Shown here piece by piece: positions 8,935 to 16,610 of a stretch of 64,000 nucleotides of DNA. The stretch spans positions 186,001 through 250,000 of the forward strand of contig NZ_LRDB01000003.1 of assembly GCF_001592935.1 (NCBI RefSeq), given 5' to 3'. Below the pieces are notes generated by a model. It ran no database searches and had not been told where the DNA came from. It saw only the letters and a program-made list of their open reading frames with translations. Position 1 is the first letter of the stretch. Every line of letters starts with the position of its first letter. This DNA comes from Roseivirga echinicomitans. GTDB taxonomy: Bacteria; Bacteroidota; Bacteroidia; Cytophagales; Cyclobacteriaceae. The position numbers and the translations under genes were made by a program.

Positions 8935-11151
8935 TTATCTAGATGAATTGGATAAAGTCAAAATCGGAATATCGAAGGCAAGGAATACGTTAAATCTTAT
9001 TTTTGGATCTCCAATAATTAAATTTGGATTACCTGAATCATTGTTAATCTCAGTTAAACCCGGGCCATATTGTAAACCAACCCCAAGCGACAGAGGTATT
9101 CTACCTGGCAAAGACCATACTCCATACAATCCTGGTGAAAATATTTGAGCAAGTTCAATTTTATAGTCAGCCTCAGTGCTCATAACCTCTGTAGTGGTAG
9201 TGGTGGTATTACCTCCAGGTTCCATAGTAACTGTGGTTGAAATTGTCGTATCAGTACGAATTTCATAATCAACTATTGCACCTACATCAATAAGAGAAAT
9301 CATTACTCCTAATGCACCCATTTTTCTTTTAAGTCCCCAGTTGAAAGACACCCCAACAGGAGCAGTTACTCCAATTCTGTTATTCCATGCCCTATCAATC
9401 TGAGAATCATGATCAAAGTTGTAATAAATGCCTAGGTAAGATTGTAATGAAATGTTGAATTTTGCATTTCTCTTAATAGAATAACTCCCAGCAGGCAGCG
9501 CAGCAGACTGGATAATACTCTTGACAACATCTGGGCTATCTGCCTCTACCAAAGCAGCCATAAAAGATGTATATCTCAAAAAACTCTCATGAGAAATCCC
9601 AATGGACTCTTCTCTTTTGATCCTGTCGAATTCAGTCTTATAGTTCGCTACAATGCCACCACCCAATCTGACTATCTCCTTTTTATATTTTTTGACTACT
9701 TTACGATTGGGGTCTACAATCCCATTACTTGATAGATAGGCTTTCATTTCACCTCTGTCTGTCAAGAAGTCATTATTGATTTTTTCTCCAATGATGCTTT
9801 CATAAGCTATGACAAAATTCAAGACAGCAGAACTATAATTCTTCTCATTTATGTTCTTATATATTTGATTACCTGTTCTTAATAAATTGAGATAGTTTCT
9901 CCCTTCTTTCATTGCTCCTATTTGGCCCACCGAATATCCTATTGAACTCAAAAAAGTATTAAGGTTCAAAGATCGATCTACGAGGTCTAGGCTCTTGTCA
10001 AAGTATAAATAGTAATCTGTATAGTCGACTGACTCTCCCTTCAACTTTTTTCGATCAATTTCAAGCTTAGCTATTTTTACAGTATTCCAACTAGACTCCA
10101 TAGTTCCAAAGTATTCGAGTATAGGACGAAGACGGCTAATATCGGTCGAAACAGACTTCAGCATACCTTGAACTGCCTGAGAAGATCCGCTTACTTCAAA
10201 CTCTATTCCTTCTACCTGCTTATATATTAAGCCAAAATAGATTCTTATAGCTTTATCATTACCAATAATTTGAGTTTCAATATCACTAGTACTTACCCAA
10301 GCATTACCCGAATCCTTACTCCTAATACTTTCCGAAAGTATAGCCATCAGTTTTATAGAAGCGTAAAGATTTTTTGCCTCACCATCTGCGGGGTTTTGAA
10401 ACTGACCTAGCGATTTTATTACATCTGCTATATTACCACCATCGATTAATTTACTTACCGAAACCACTGCCGCAAGACCTGCGTATGCCTCGGGATGATC
10501 ATGCCCAAAATCCTGATAGCGATCTAACAATAGAAGATCATCTAACTGATTAACAAGATTTTGAATATCTTCTTTAAACGCTTCTCTAAACGCCTGTAAT
10601 AAAATGGCGTATTGATGTGGCTGTGAGTTGATAATGAAATTGGCGCTATTGGGAAATAAGGTAGACGCCTCCTCATTTTCTTTTAGAAACTCCTTGAATT
10701 TATCGAAGAAGAGTATGTTGATCTCTTGATTTGCCCTTTCAATCAAAAATTTTGAAATGCCAGTAGCTAAATTGGTCACGTTAAGGCCTGCTATACCTCC
10801 AGGGGAGCTAACCAATGCGCTTTTAACTACCGCGCCCTCAAAACCTGACCCTTCAGTTGAGATCGATTGTAGATAATCATTCAAAAAAGGATTATAATTT
10901 TCATCATTTGGATCGACTAACTTAATGGCAAAATTTCGGTTCGACAGTCCTGACAATGACGGATAGTAAACCTTAAGTAAACTCACTACCTTATCATGAT
11001 TCAAATCATCAAAGGCATCTTGTCCAAGAGCAGGAACATTTTTAACATAGGTCGCCAATTCCTTGGCATCATAGTAGGCATTAACACTGTTTTGAGCTAC
11101 CAAAGGAGTGCCAAGGCATAGGGTTAGTAATACAATGATGATTGTTTTCAT
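8935..11151 (-). CDS. Large exported protein, helical body with beta-rich C-terminal part
   Basis: A 738-residue protein that I do not recognise. Residues 1-19 are a signal peptide ending in LVAQ. About residues 30-560 look mostly alpha-helical, with leucine-rich amphipathic stretches. About residues 565-738 change character: alternating hydrophobic strands, Gly and aromatic residues, a Thr-rich loop (GGNTTTTTTEV) and a hydrophobic C-terminal strand, as in a small outer-membrane barrel. This suggests an outer-membrane protein with a large periplasmic domain, but that is inference. The start codon overlaps the subtilase stop by 4 bp (ATGA), so it is the last gene of a tight three-gene unit. 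It ends 53 bp before dnaE. Confidence 0.6.
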   Translation of the reverse strand: MKTIIIVLLTLCLGTPLVAQNSVNAYYDAKELATYVKNVPALGQDAFDDLNHDKVVSLLKVYYPSLSGLSNRNFAIKLVDPNDENYNPFLNDYLQSISTEGSGFEGAVVKSALVSSPGGIAGLNVTNLATGISKFLIERANQEINILFFDKFKEFLKENEEASTLFPNSANFIINSQPHQYAILLQAFREAFKEDIQNLVNQLDDLLLLDRYQDFGHDHPEAYAGLAAVVSVSKLIDGGNIADVIKSLGQFQNPADGEAKNLYASIKLMAILSESIRSKDSGNAWVSTSDIETQIIGNDKAIRIYFGLIYKQVEGIEFEVSGSSQAVQGMLKSVSTDISRLRPILEYFGTMESSWNTVKIAKLEIDRKKLKGESVDYTDYYLYFDKSLDLVDRSLNLNTFLSSIGYSVGQIGAMKEGRNYLNLLRTGNQIYKNINEKNYSSAVLNFVIAYESIIGEKINNDFLTDRGEMKAYLSSNGIVDPNRKVVKKYKKEIVRLGGGIVANYKTEFDRIKREESIGISHESFLRYTSFMAALVEADSPDVVKSIIQSAALPAGSYSIKRNAKFNISLQSYLGIYYNFDHDSQIDRAWNNRIGVTAPVGVSFNWGLKRKMGALGVMISLIDVGAIVDYEIRTDTTISTTVTMEPGGNTTTTTTEVMSTEADYKIELAQIFSPGLYGVWSLPGRIPLSLGVGLQYGPGLTEINNDSGNPNLIIGDPKIRFNVFLAFDIPILTLSNSSR

Positions 11152-12317
11152 AGTTGTGATAGTCTATTAATAAGTGCTTCGAACGTCTTTTTGGGGTTAA
11201 TAATCCCCGGGTTTCCCTTACCAAATTCAGGGTCACTATTATCCAAAATCATACTGCGCAGATCGAGTACATTAATCTCAATACCTGGCGACTCTCTCTT
11301 AACATATGATATTAGTAAAGCCAAAAGTCCCACCACATAAGGTGTGGAAAAACTTGTACCGGAATCCACTACAAAGTGGGTTTTGCTACTATTACCCAGT
11401 AAACTCAAATTTTCACCGGGTGCGTAAATTTCAGTAAGTCCTGCTGAATTATTGAACCCTGACTTATTTCTCGATTGCCCTACAGAACCAACTGATATCA
11501 CTTCCTGAAACTCTGCGGGGTACACAACGAACTCCTTGTCTGGCCCATAATTTCCACTTGATGCCAAAATGAGTTTACTGGCATTACTTTGAATCGCTGA
11601 CATAAAACGACCTCTGTGATTCTGATAAATACGCTTTGGATAATCATAACTGATGGATATGATATCAATATCTTTTGAACTTGCGGCTTTTTCCAATGCA
11701 TCCATGTAAAATACTGGCCCTTGTTCGCTTCCTTTGGCTGCATAAAGACTTGCTCCAGGAGCTACTCCAAGTAGATCGGGGTGACATGAATTGATAACAG
11801 AGATAACCTTTGAGCCATGGCCTACATCGTCATTAAAGTCCGAATTATCACCCTCATAATTCCAGCCAGATATTAGTTCATCACTTCCCAATGGGTGCCC
11901 CAAAGCATAACCAGTATCCAGTACCATTATATTGCATCCACTCCCTAGAGTTTCATACTTCTCCCAAATTTCTGCTATTCCATAATCCTTAATCCACCAA
12001 TTACTAATCGCTTTTTTATAACTCAGCACTTCCCTCAAGTTTGGGAATTGGTCTGAAGCCTTAAAATGAGGTATATCTGAGTTGATCGCTGGATTTTTAT
12101 CTGGCTCATTGATTTGGCTAAAGCCTCCACTCCATAAATAGTCTCCGTTCTTGTCTTGATACCAAGTACCATTGCCGTTAATTACTTGGGCATTGGTGTT
12201 AATTACATTTATCACCTCAACCTCAAAACCAGGATACAAAACACCCTTTTTATTCCCAGGTTTGACCCAGGGTTCCTTTGCTCTTATATGTACTTCTTGC
12301 GTTGCTTTGACTTTCAT
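11148..12317 (-). CDS. S8 (subtilisin-like) serine peptidase with N-terminal SH3-like domain, no signal peptide
   Basis: A 389-residue subtilase. The catalytic triad is complete: D134 (MVLDTG), H167 (GHGSK) and S322 (GTSFSTP), with oxyanion Asn256 (SSGN). Residues 1-68 form a small beta domain (start MKVKATQEVHIRAKEP, later WYQDKNGDYLWSGGF) resembling bacterial SH3 domains. There is neither a signal peptide nor an obvious inhibitory propeptide, unusual for subtilases, so the enzyme appears to stay in the cytosol or to leave by a non-Sec route. The start overlaps the stop of the membrane-protein gene by 1 bp and the stop overlaps the next start by 4 bp. The product is therefore probably made in step with both neighbours. 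The substrate is unknown. Confidence 0.85.
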   Translation of the reverse strand: MKVKATQEVHIRAKEPWVKPGNKKGVLYPGFEVEVINVINTNAQVINGNGTWYQDKNGDYLWSGGFSQINEPDKNPAINSDIPHFKASDQFPNLREVLSYKKAISNWWIKDYGIAEIWEKYETLGSGCNIMVLDTGYALGHPLGSDELISGWNYEGDNSDFNDDVGHGSKVISVINSCHPDLLGVAPGASLYAAKGSEQGPVFYMDALEKAASSKDIDIISISYDYPKRIYQNHRGRFMSAIQSNASKLILASSGNYGPDKEFVVYPAEFQEVISVGSVGQSRNKSGFNNSAGLTEIYAPGENLSLLGNSSKTHFVVDSGTSFSTPYVVGLLALLISYVKRESPGIEINVLDLRSMILDNSDPEFGKGNPGIINPKKTFEALINRLSQL

Positions 12318-13285
12318 TATCCTACAGGTTGAGCTTTCATGTTTTTGCTTTGGTTTTGCTGAGTAGTATTTCTCAGCTGGTTAACTCTACTGATCACATC
12401 ATACCAAAATGGGGCTCCAAAAGAAATGGCCAAAACAGACAAAGCCATTCCAAAAGGAGCCCATAGCATTCTTAAGCCATCCTCTTTGTAATAAGCCCAG
12501 CTCTGAGGCCATCCAAGCCCAAGCAAATCAATAGGTTTCTCTAAGCTCCCACTGTAGAATTGAGTCAATTTTTCTTGAGGCGTGTCGACACCTTCTTTCT
12601 CTTCCCCCTCTTTTGGATTAATTTTAAAGTATTCAAATGCTGAGTTTGCAAATTGAATTCTGAGTTGTTCATTTTGAGAAAGTGCTTCGTAGATTCTTAC
12701 AGTATCAATATTAAATAACAACACAAGTATTACACTGGTAATCAGAGTTACTTTTTTAATCTCTCGACTAAACCAATCTTTCATTTGATCACCTTGTTCA
12801 TCGAACCAGCTCTCAAGCTTATTCTGAAACTCTTTTATATCTTCACTGGCCTCTTTTGAGAAAGTCTTAATTAGACCAAGTGTTTCTGAGCCATCAGGAT
12901 CCTTAAATTTATCTTTGCCCACCTTATCTATGGACTGAGTTATTGTATAATTATCAAAATTTGACTCCCGCCCTACCTTTTGGGAGTCACCTCCAGTTCT
13001 TAGAACATCCATCAATACTTTAGAGAACTTATCGCCACTCAAATTAGAAAACCCCTTATTCCCATTTTCTGAAAGCCCCCGAATTAAGGGGTGTTCAAAA
13101 AAGAACTTCGATAGGCCTTGACCTTCTGGGTCATCTAACAATTTGATAATACCTTTCTTGAGGTTTTTAGCTCTCAAGTCCATCTTTGAGGAAGCGTACT
13201 CCACCAAAAGCGTTACGAGAGTGCTGAATAAGAAGAACAGAAAGGAAAAACCTAGTACTATATCTAATATTTGTGAGTTGATCAT
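12317..13285 (-). CDS. Three-helix membrane protein of unknown function
   Basis: A 322-residue membrane protein. One helix lies at residues 8-28, a second at about 179-196 and a third at about 275-294, followed by a basic tail. Between helices 1 and 2 is a hydrophilic domain of about 150 residues ending in an acidic, Trp-containing amphipathic segment (ESWFDEQGDQMKDWF). The N-terminal pattern (ILDIVLGFSFLFFLFS) and the GAPFWYDVISRVNQLR motif after helix 3 recall a family of uncharacterised bacterial membrane proteins seen beside proteases and hydrolases; this is recollection and I cannot name the family. It is first of three overlapping genes and follows the CHAP gene by 101 bp. Confidence 0.65.
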   Translation of the reverse strand: MINSQILDIVLGFSFLFFLFSTLVTLLVEYASSKMDLRAKNLKKGIIKLLDDPEGQGLSKFFFEHPLIRGLSENGNKGFSNLSGDKFSKVLMDVLRTGGDSQKVGRESNFDNYTITQSIDKVGKDKFKDPDGSETLGLIKTFSKEASEDIKEFQNKLESWFDEQGDQMKDWFSREIKKVTLITSVILVLLFNIDTVRIYEALSQNEQLRIQFANSAFEYFKINPKEGEEKEGVDTPQEKLTQFYSGSLEKPIDLLGLGWPQSWAYYKEDGLRMLWAPFGMALSVLAISFGAPFWYDVISRVNQLRNTTQQNQSKNMKAQPVG

Positions 13286-13386
13286 GATCTATTGGTTTAG
13301 ATAAAATGCTTCGTCTTTCTCTTGCCTTGTTAAAGTGACTATCTTAGTTGAGGTCATATCTTCAATGAATTATTCCACCCAGAACC

Positions 13387-14049
13387 CTAGGTTTGGAGTA
13401 AAGACTCTAACATATTTACTGATTGCTGTCCGTAAACCCCATCAATGGTCAGCCTGTGATTGGCTTGCAGTAGGCGCAAAGCATCTTCGGTTTTTTGCCC
13501 AAACACGCCATCGGGGTCTCCACAAGGGTAATGCAGCTGATTTAAAAGTTCTTGCAGCTTCATTACCTCTGAACCTCTGCTTCCTTTTTTCAATACAGGC
13601 TTGGGTATGGATAATTTCTTTTGTGCCTCAACCCTTCTGAAGCCTAGTACCTTTTGGGCATCATAGGCCGCTACTGATACGCTGTTAGCTTGATTTCCTC
13701 CTAGGCAAAATACCTTATCTCCTTTTGGAGAAAAGCCCAAGAAAAAACCAACATGGCCTTTCCATGAGTGAACACTTTCTCTCCAAAATACCACAATATC
13801 TCCAGGCAATGGGTCATTAACTTTCGTGCCTACCTGCATCCACGATCTGGCATTCGCTTTACCGCTCTTTTTATAATCTAGACGATGGCAACAGAAATTA
13901 ACAAATATACTGCACCACGGAGTTTCATCATCTTTAATGGTTTCGAATCCTGAATCTTGGGCGTACTGCAATATTTTTTTCTCATGCTCCGAACCTAGGA
14001 TCTCACTTACCCCCAATTCTTCGAAAGCTATTTTCAACAACTGACTCAT
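13387..14049 (-). CDS. CHAP-like (TIGR02594-type) amidase with C-terminal peptidoglycan-binding domain
   Basis: A 220-residue two-domain protein predicted to cut peptidoglycan. Residues 1-140 resemble the TIGR02594/CHAP cysteine peptidase-amidase fold, with C46 (TPWCSIF), H99 (KGHVGFF) and N119 (GGNQ) as the likely catalytic set. Residues 153-220 are a PG_binding_1 repeat with the DPDGVFGQKTEDALR and IDGVYGQQS motifs. No signal peptide is present, so it needs another way to reach the wall or acts only after lysis, as phage endolysins do. It starts 110 bp downstream of the dinB stop, beyond a terminator-like hairpin, so it probably has its own promoter. It is the first gene of the block between dinB and dnaE. 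Confidence 0.82.
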   Translation of the reverse strand: MSQLLKIAFEELGVSEILGSEHEKKILQYAQDSGFETIKDDETPWCSIFVNFCCHRLDYKKSGKANARSWMQVGTKVNDPLPGDIVVFWRESVHSWKGHVGFFLGFSPKGDKVFCLGGNQANSVSVAAYDAQKVLGFRRVEAQKKLSIPKPVLKKGSRGSEVMKLQELLNQLHYPCGDPDGVFGQKTEDALRLLQANHRLTIDGVYGQQSVNMLESLLQT

Positions 14050-14098
14050 ACTTAGCTCTGGTTATTTCTAATAAAATAAGTCAATAAAAGTGTTGTGA

Positions 14099-14121
14099 AA
14101 AATACCCACAAGCAGGTATTT
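14099..14121 (-). terminator. Probable terminator of dinB
   Basis: On the minus strand AAATACC and GGTATTT form a 7-bp stem with an 8-nt loop, followed by two more T residues (a five-T run in total), about 40 nt after the dinB stop. It would separate dinB from the four-gene block downstream. Confidence 0.5.
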
Positions 14122-14158
14122 ACACACTCAACTCAATGATAAAGAGCTGTTTACAATA

Positions 14159-15394
14159 TTATCGCCTCCTATTCGGCAACAGCGGGGGTGGTTCTCCTGT
14201 AAAAGGATTAAAACGGCTGATGGTCCGAGCTTCCATACCGGCTGCGCGCATTACCACTCTATCTCCATATTTGTCGCGCATTTTATCCATGGCATGATAC
14301 AGGTTGAGTTGCTCTTCTATGTCTTCAAAAAGGTTGATCTGGTAACTTCCTTCCACCAAATGACTAAACCGGACTCCAATCAGTCTGACTAAAAGTCGTT
14401 TATGGTAGAGTTTATTAAACAGCTCCAGCACCTTAGCAATCAACACATGATCTGCGGAGGTATATGGAATTCGAGACTGAAGCGTATAAGTGTTAAAATC
14501 AGAATAGCGGACTTTGACAGTAACGCAAGAAGTAAGTTTTTGCCCCCTACGCAACTGGAAAGCAAGGTTTTCGGCCATGGCCAGCAGTATGCCTTTGAGC
14601 TTAATCACATCAATGGTGTCTCTATCAAAAGTTCTTTCGGTAGAAATTGACTTGCGTTCGTTGTAAGGCATCACAGGCGAATTGTCTAGCGCCTGGGCTT
14701 TCTTCCAAATACTCACCCCATTTTTACCCAATACTTTTTCCATCAGTTCCATGGGCATTTCTTGAATGGTTCTGATCTGCTTTACTCCCAAACTGTACAG
14801 CGTTTGTTGGGTCTTCTCGCCCACCATAGGAATTTTGCTAATGGAAAGCGGAGCAATAAAGGGCATTTCATAACCCAAGTCGACCTTAATTTGATTGTTG
14901 GGTTTTGCTTCGCCCGTAGCGATTTTTGAAATGGTTTTGTTCTTCGACAAACCAAAAGAAATGGGCAGCCCTGTTTCCCTGGTAATCCGTTGACGCAGTT
15001 CCGAAGCCATAAGATAACTATTGAAAAATTTATCCAAACCTGTTAAATCAGCATAAAATTCATCAATAGAAGATTTTTCATAAAGTGGTACCGTCTCTTT
15101 TATGATGTTGGTTACGTCTTCAGAATAATTGGTATAAGTAGCGGAATTGCCTCGAATTTGGATGGCATCGGGACAAAGTTCTTTGGCCCTTTTCATCGGC
15201 ATAGCCGAATGCACACCATAGGCACGTGCCTCATAACTACAGGCAGCCACTACCCCGCGGTCGGTAACTCCCCCAATAAGCACAGGTTTGCCAATAAGCC
15301 TACTATCGAGCAGGCGTTCAACAGACACAAAAAATGTATCCATATCGAGATGAAGGATTGTTTTTTCCAATTCAGTAGTCTTTCCAAAAGTCAA
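14159..15394 (-). CDS. dinB: DNA polymerase IV (Y-family)
   Basis: A 411-residue Y-family polymerase for error-prone synthesis past lesions. The catalytic carboxylates are visible in HLDMDTFFVSVE (residues 16-27) and SSIDEFYADLTG (about 108-119), followed by the helix-hairpin-helix thumb (PMVGEKTQQTLYSLG) and the little-finger domain (about 255-375). No clamp-binding motif is obvious at the short Pro-rich C-terminus. The best start is a TTG at 15394, giving MTFGKTTELEKTILHLDMD; the first in-frame ATG lies after the conserved HLD and would cut the fold. A perfect 38-bp palindrome ends 3 bp upstream of this TTG, so expression is probably tightly controlled. It pairs functionally with the short DnaE. 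Confidence 0.93.
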   Translation of the reverse strand: MTFGKTTELEKTILHLDMDTFFVSVERLLDSRLIGKPVLIGGVTDRGVVAACSYEARAYGVHSAMPMKRAKELCPDAIQIRGNSATYTNYSEDVTNIIKETVPLYEKSSIDEFYADLTGLDKFFNSYLMASELRQRITRETGLPISFGLSKNKTISKIATGEAKPNNQIKVDLGYEMPFIAPLSISKIPMVGEKTQQTLYSLGVKQIRTIQEMPMELMEKVLGKNGVSIWKKAQALDNSPVMPYNERKSISTERTFDRDTIDVIKLKGILLAMAENLAFQLRRGQKLTSCVTVKVRYSDFNTYTLQSRIPYTSADHVLIAKVLELFNKLYHKRLLVRLIGVRFSHLVEGSYQINLFEDIEEQLNLYHAMDKMRDKYGDRVVMRAAGMEARTISRFNPFTGEPPPLLPNRRR

Positions 15395-15397
15395 CGT

Positions 15398-15435
15398 AAA
15401 TCTAATAATTTTAGTTAACTAAAATTATTAGATTT
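15398..15435. promoter_or_regulatory. Perfect 38-bp palindrome at the dinB start
   Basis: Every base from 15398 to 15416 is complementary to the mirror base in 15417-15435, centred on GTTAAC. It contains two nested 13-bp dyads of the form CTAA-N5-TTAG: CTAATAATTTTAG (15402-15414) and CTAAAATTATTAG (15419-15431). It lies 3 bp upstream of the dinB TTG start. It is a strong candidate for a repressor operator holding two dimers, or for an mRNA hairpin that blocks initiation. Confidence 0.7.
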
Positions 15436-15548
15436 TATGATTATAAATACTAAAGTAGTTAAGGGTTATTAGTTATGCGGGGTTGGGTTTTGAGACCTAG
15501 ATAATTGATTTATCGAAATATTAAATAAGCCCTCTAATGTCAGCAAAC

Positions 15549-15583
15549 AAAAAGCCCCGATTTATGTAAAACCGAGGCTTTTT
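15549..15583 (-). terminator. Terminator downstream of tRNA-Arg
   Basis: AAAAAGCC at 15549-15556 pairs with GGCTTTTT at 15576-15583; the inner stem continues with two mismatches around a 5-nt loop. In the minus direction it ends in a T-run just after the tRNA, and it separates the tRNA from dinB. Confidence 0.75.
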
Positions 15584-15585
15584 AG

Positions 15586-15657
15586 TGATCCCGACAAGAA
15601 TCGAACTTGTATCTAAAGTTTAGGAAACTTCTATTCTATCCGTTGAACTACGGGACC
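15586..15657 (-). tRNA. tRNA-Arg (anticodon CCT)
   Basis: A complete 72-nt cloverleaf without encoded CCA. The acceptor stem GGTCCCG pairs with CGGGATC (one G-T pair), with discriminator A73. D stem GTTC/GAAT. Anticodon stem GAAGT/ACTTT encloses the loop TTCCTAA, giving anticodon CCT, which reads AGG. The T arm contains TTCGATT between ACAAG and CTTGT. It lies 30 bp from the left copy of the hflX-tail repeat, suggesting that hflX and this tRNA were neighbours before the intervening island arrived. Confidence 0.95.
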
Positions 15658-15687
15658 CATTCCTTTTTTTTGGAGGAGCAAAATTAA

Positions 15688-15723
15688 TTAATAATATGTG
15701 TCTTTCAAGTAATTTGGAAAGAT
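15688..15723. repeat. Left copy of 36-bp direct repeat (duplicate hflX 3' end)
   Basis: Identical at 35 of 36 bases to 19044-19079, which encodes the last 11 codons and stop of hflX (peptide IFPNYLKDTYY). Same orientation as the right copy. The two copies bound a block of about 3.3 kb, resembling the att-type duplication left by site-specific integration into a gene end. Confidence 0.75.
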
Positions 15724-15863
15724 CGCTTTAGGAGACTTTACCACATAGACAGACGCTTCTCTTGGTAAACAATGATAAAGACAACCAATGGCTAATAAAG
15801 CCCTGTTGGGGATAGACTGTGACAAATGCAACAGGAGTTTATAGATACCCAGCTGCTCTGAAG

Positions 15864-16499
15864 TTAAGAATTGATGATAACTTCAAATTCTTCTTGAGTT
15901 AAATATTGAGGAACATAAGCTATATTTTGTTTCTTTAAGTTCAGCACAAAAGATTTAAGGTGATTTTTTGACCCTTTCATCAAGTTTTCGAAAACTAAAA
16001 TAATGTCTTCATTATCCACATTGGAACTCAACTCTCTTTGAAGGTCCAAAATATCAATTTCTTCAATAGCTGCACCTACTTTAAGCGCACTCTCTAAACT
16101 CACCGATCCAACCTGAATTAATTCAGTATACAATGTTTGAAGTTCTTGATTGACGAATACTCCAGGGGGCCTATTAATTGCGGGATCCTCCAATTCATAT
16201 TTATTTAAGAGTGTTCGCACCGCATCTGTATGAGACTGCTCGCTCGCTGAGATATTATTAAAGATTTTTAAAGACCAAATAGTAAATAGATGATCATACA
16301 CATCCCTCGCTAATTTTTCTTCCTCGCGCATAAATAAAAGCGCATCTATTTCAGTTTCACTCAAAGGTTCTACTGGAAGTGCCCAAATTTGTATATTGAC
16401 TAATTCATCGTCTGTATTAATCATCTCATCCCTGGAATTGCTACACGAAAACGCAACCACTGATAAGCTTAACAATATGTAATTGAATAAATTTTTCAT
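15864..16499 (-). CDS. DUF2202 ferritin-like lipoprotein
   Basis: A 211-residue lipoprotein (lipobox VAFSC, Cys19) carrying a DUF2202 domain, a predicted four-helix ferritin-like fold. Helix motifs expected for metal binding are visible: FMREEEKLARDVYDHL near residues 50-65 and SASEQSHTDAVRTLL near residues 83-97, which supply the E/H pairs. DUF2202 proteins are poorly characterised; the fold suggests di-iron redox or peroxide chemistry, which is inference. It sits inside the repeat-bounded island with the DUF3365 and SQR genes. A dyad of GTAACA-N2-TGTTAC type with one mismatch (16549-16562) lies about 50 bp upstream, shared in form with the site between its two neighbours. Confidence 0.85.
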   Translation of the reverse strand: MKNLFNYILLSLSVVAFSCSNSRDEMINTDDELVNIQIWALPVEPLSETEIDALLFMREEEKLARDVYDHLFTIWSLKIFNNISASEQSHTDAVRTLLNKYELEDPAINRPPGVFVNQELQTLYTELIQVGSVSLESALKVGAAIEEIDILDLQRELSSNVDNEDIILVFENLMKGSKNHLKSFVLNLKKQNIAYVPQYLTQEEFEVIINS

Positions 16500-16548
16500 G
16501 ATCTATGGTATTTCTATTCAAATAAAGCCAATTACCAAATGATTATTG

Positions 16549-16562
16549 GCAACATTTGTTAC
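16549..16562. promoter_or_regulatory. CRP/FNR-like dyad upstream of the DUF2202 gene
   Basis: GCAACATTTGTTAC differs at one base from the dyad GTAACA-N2-TGTTAC found perfect at 17272-17285. It is located 50-63 bp before the DUF2202 start, a normal position for a CRP/FNR-family activator. Confidence 0.45.
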
Positions 16563-16610
16563 ACTCGTCAAGGGAAAAACCGGTTGGTAAGGTTAGCAGA
16601 AAGAAAGAAG

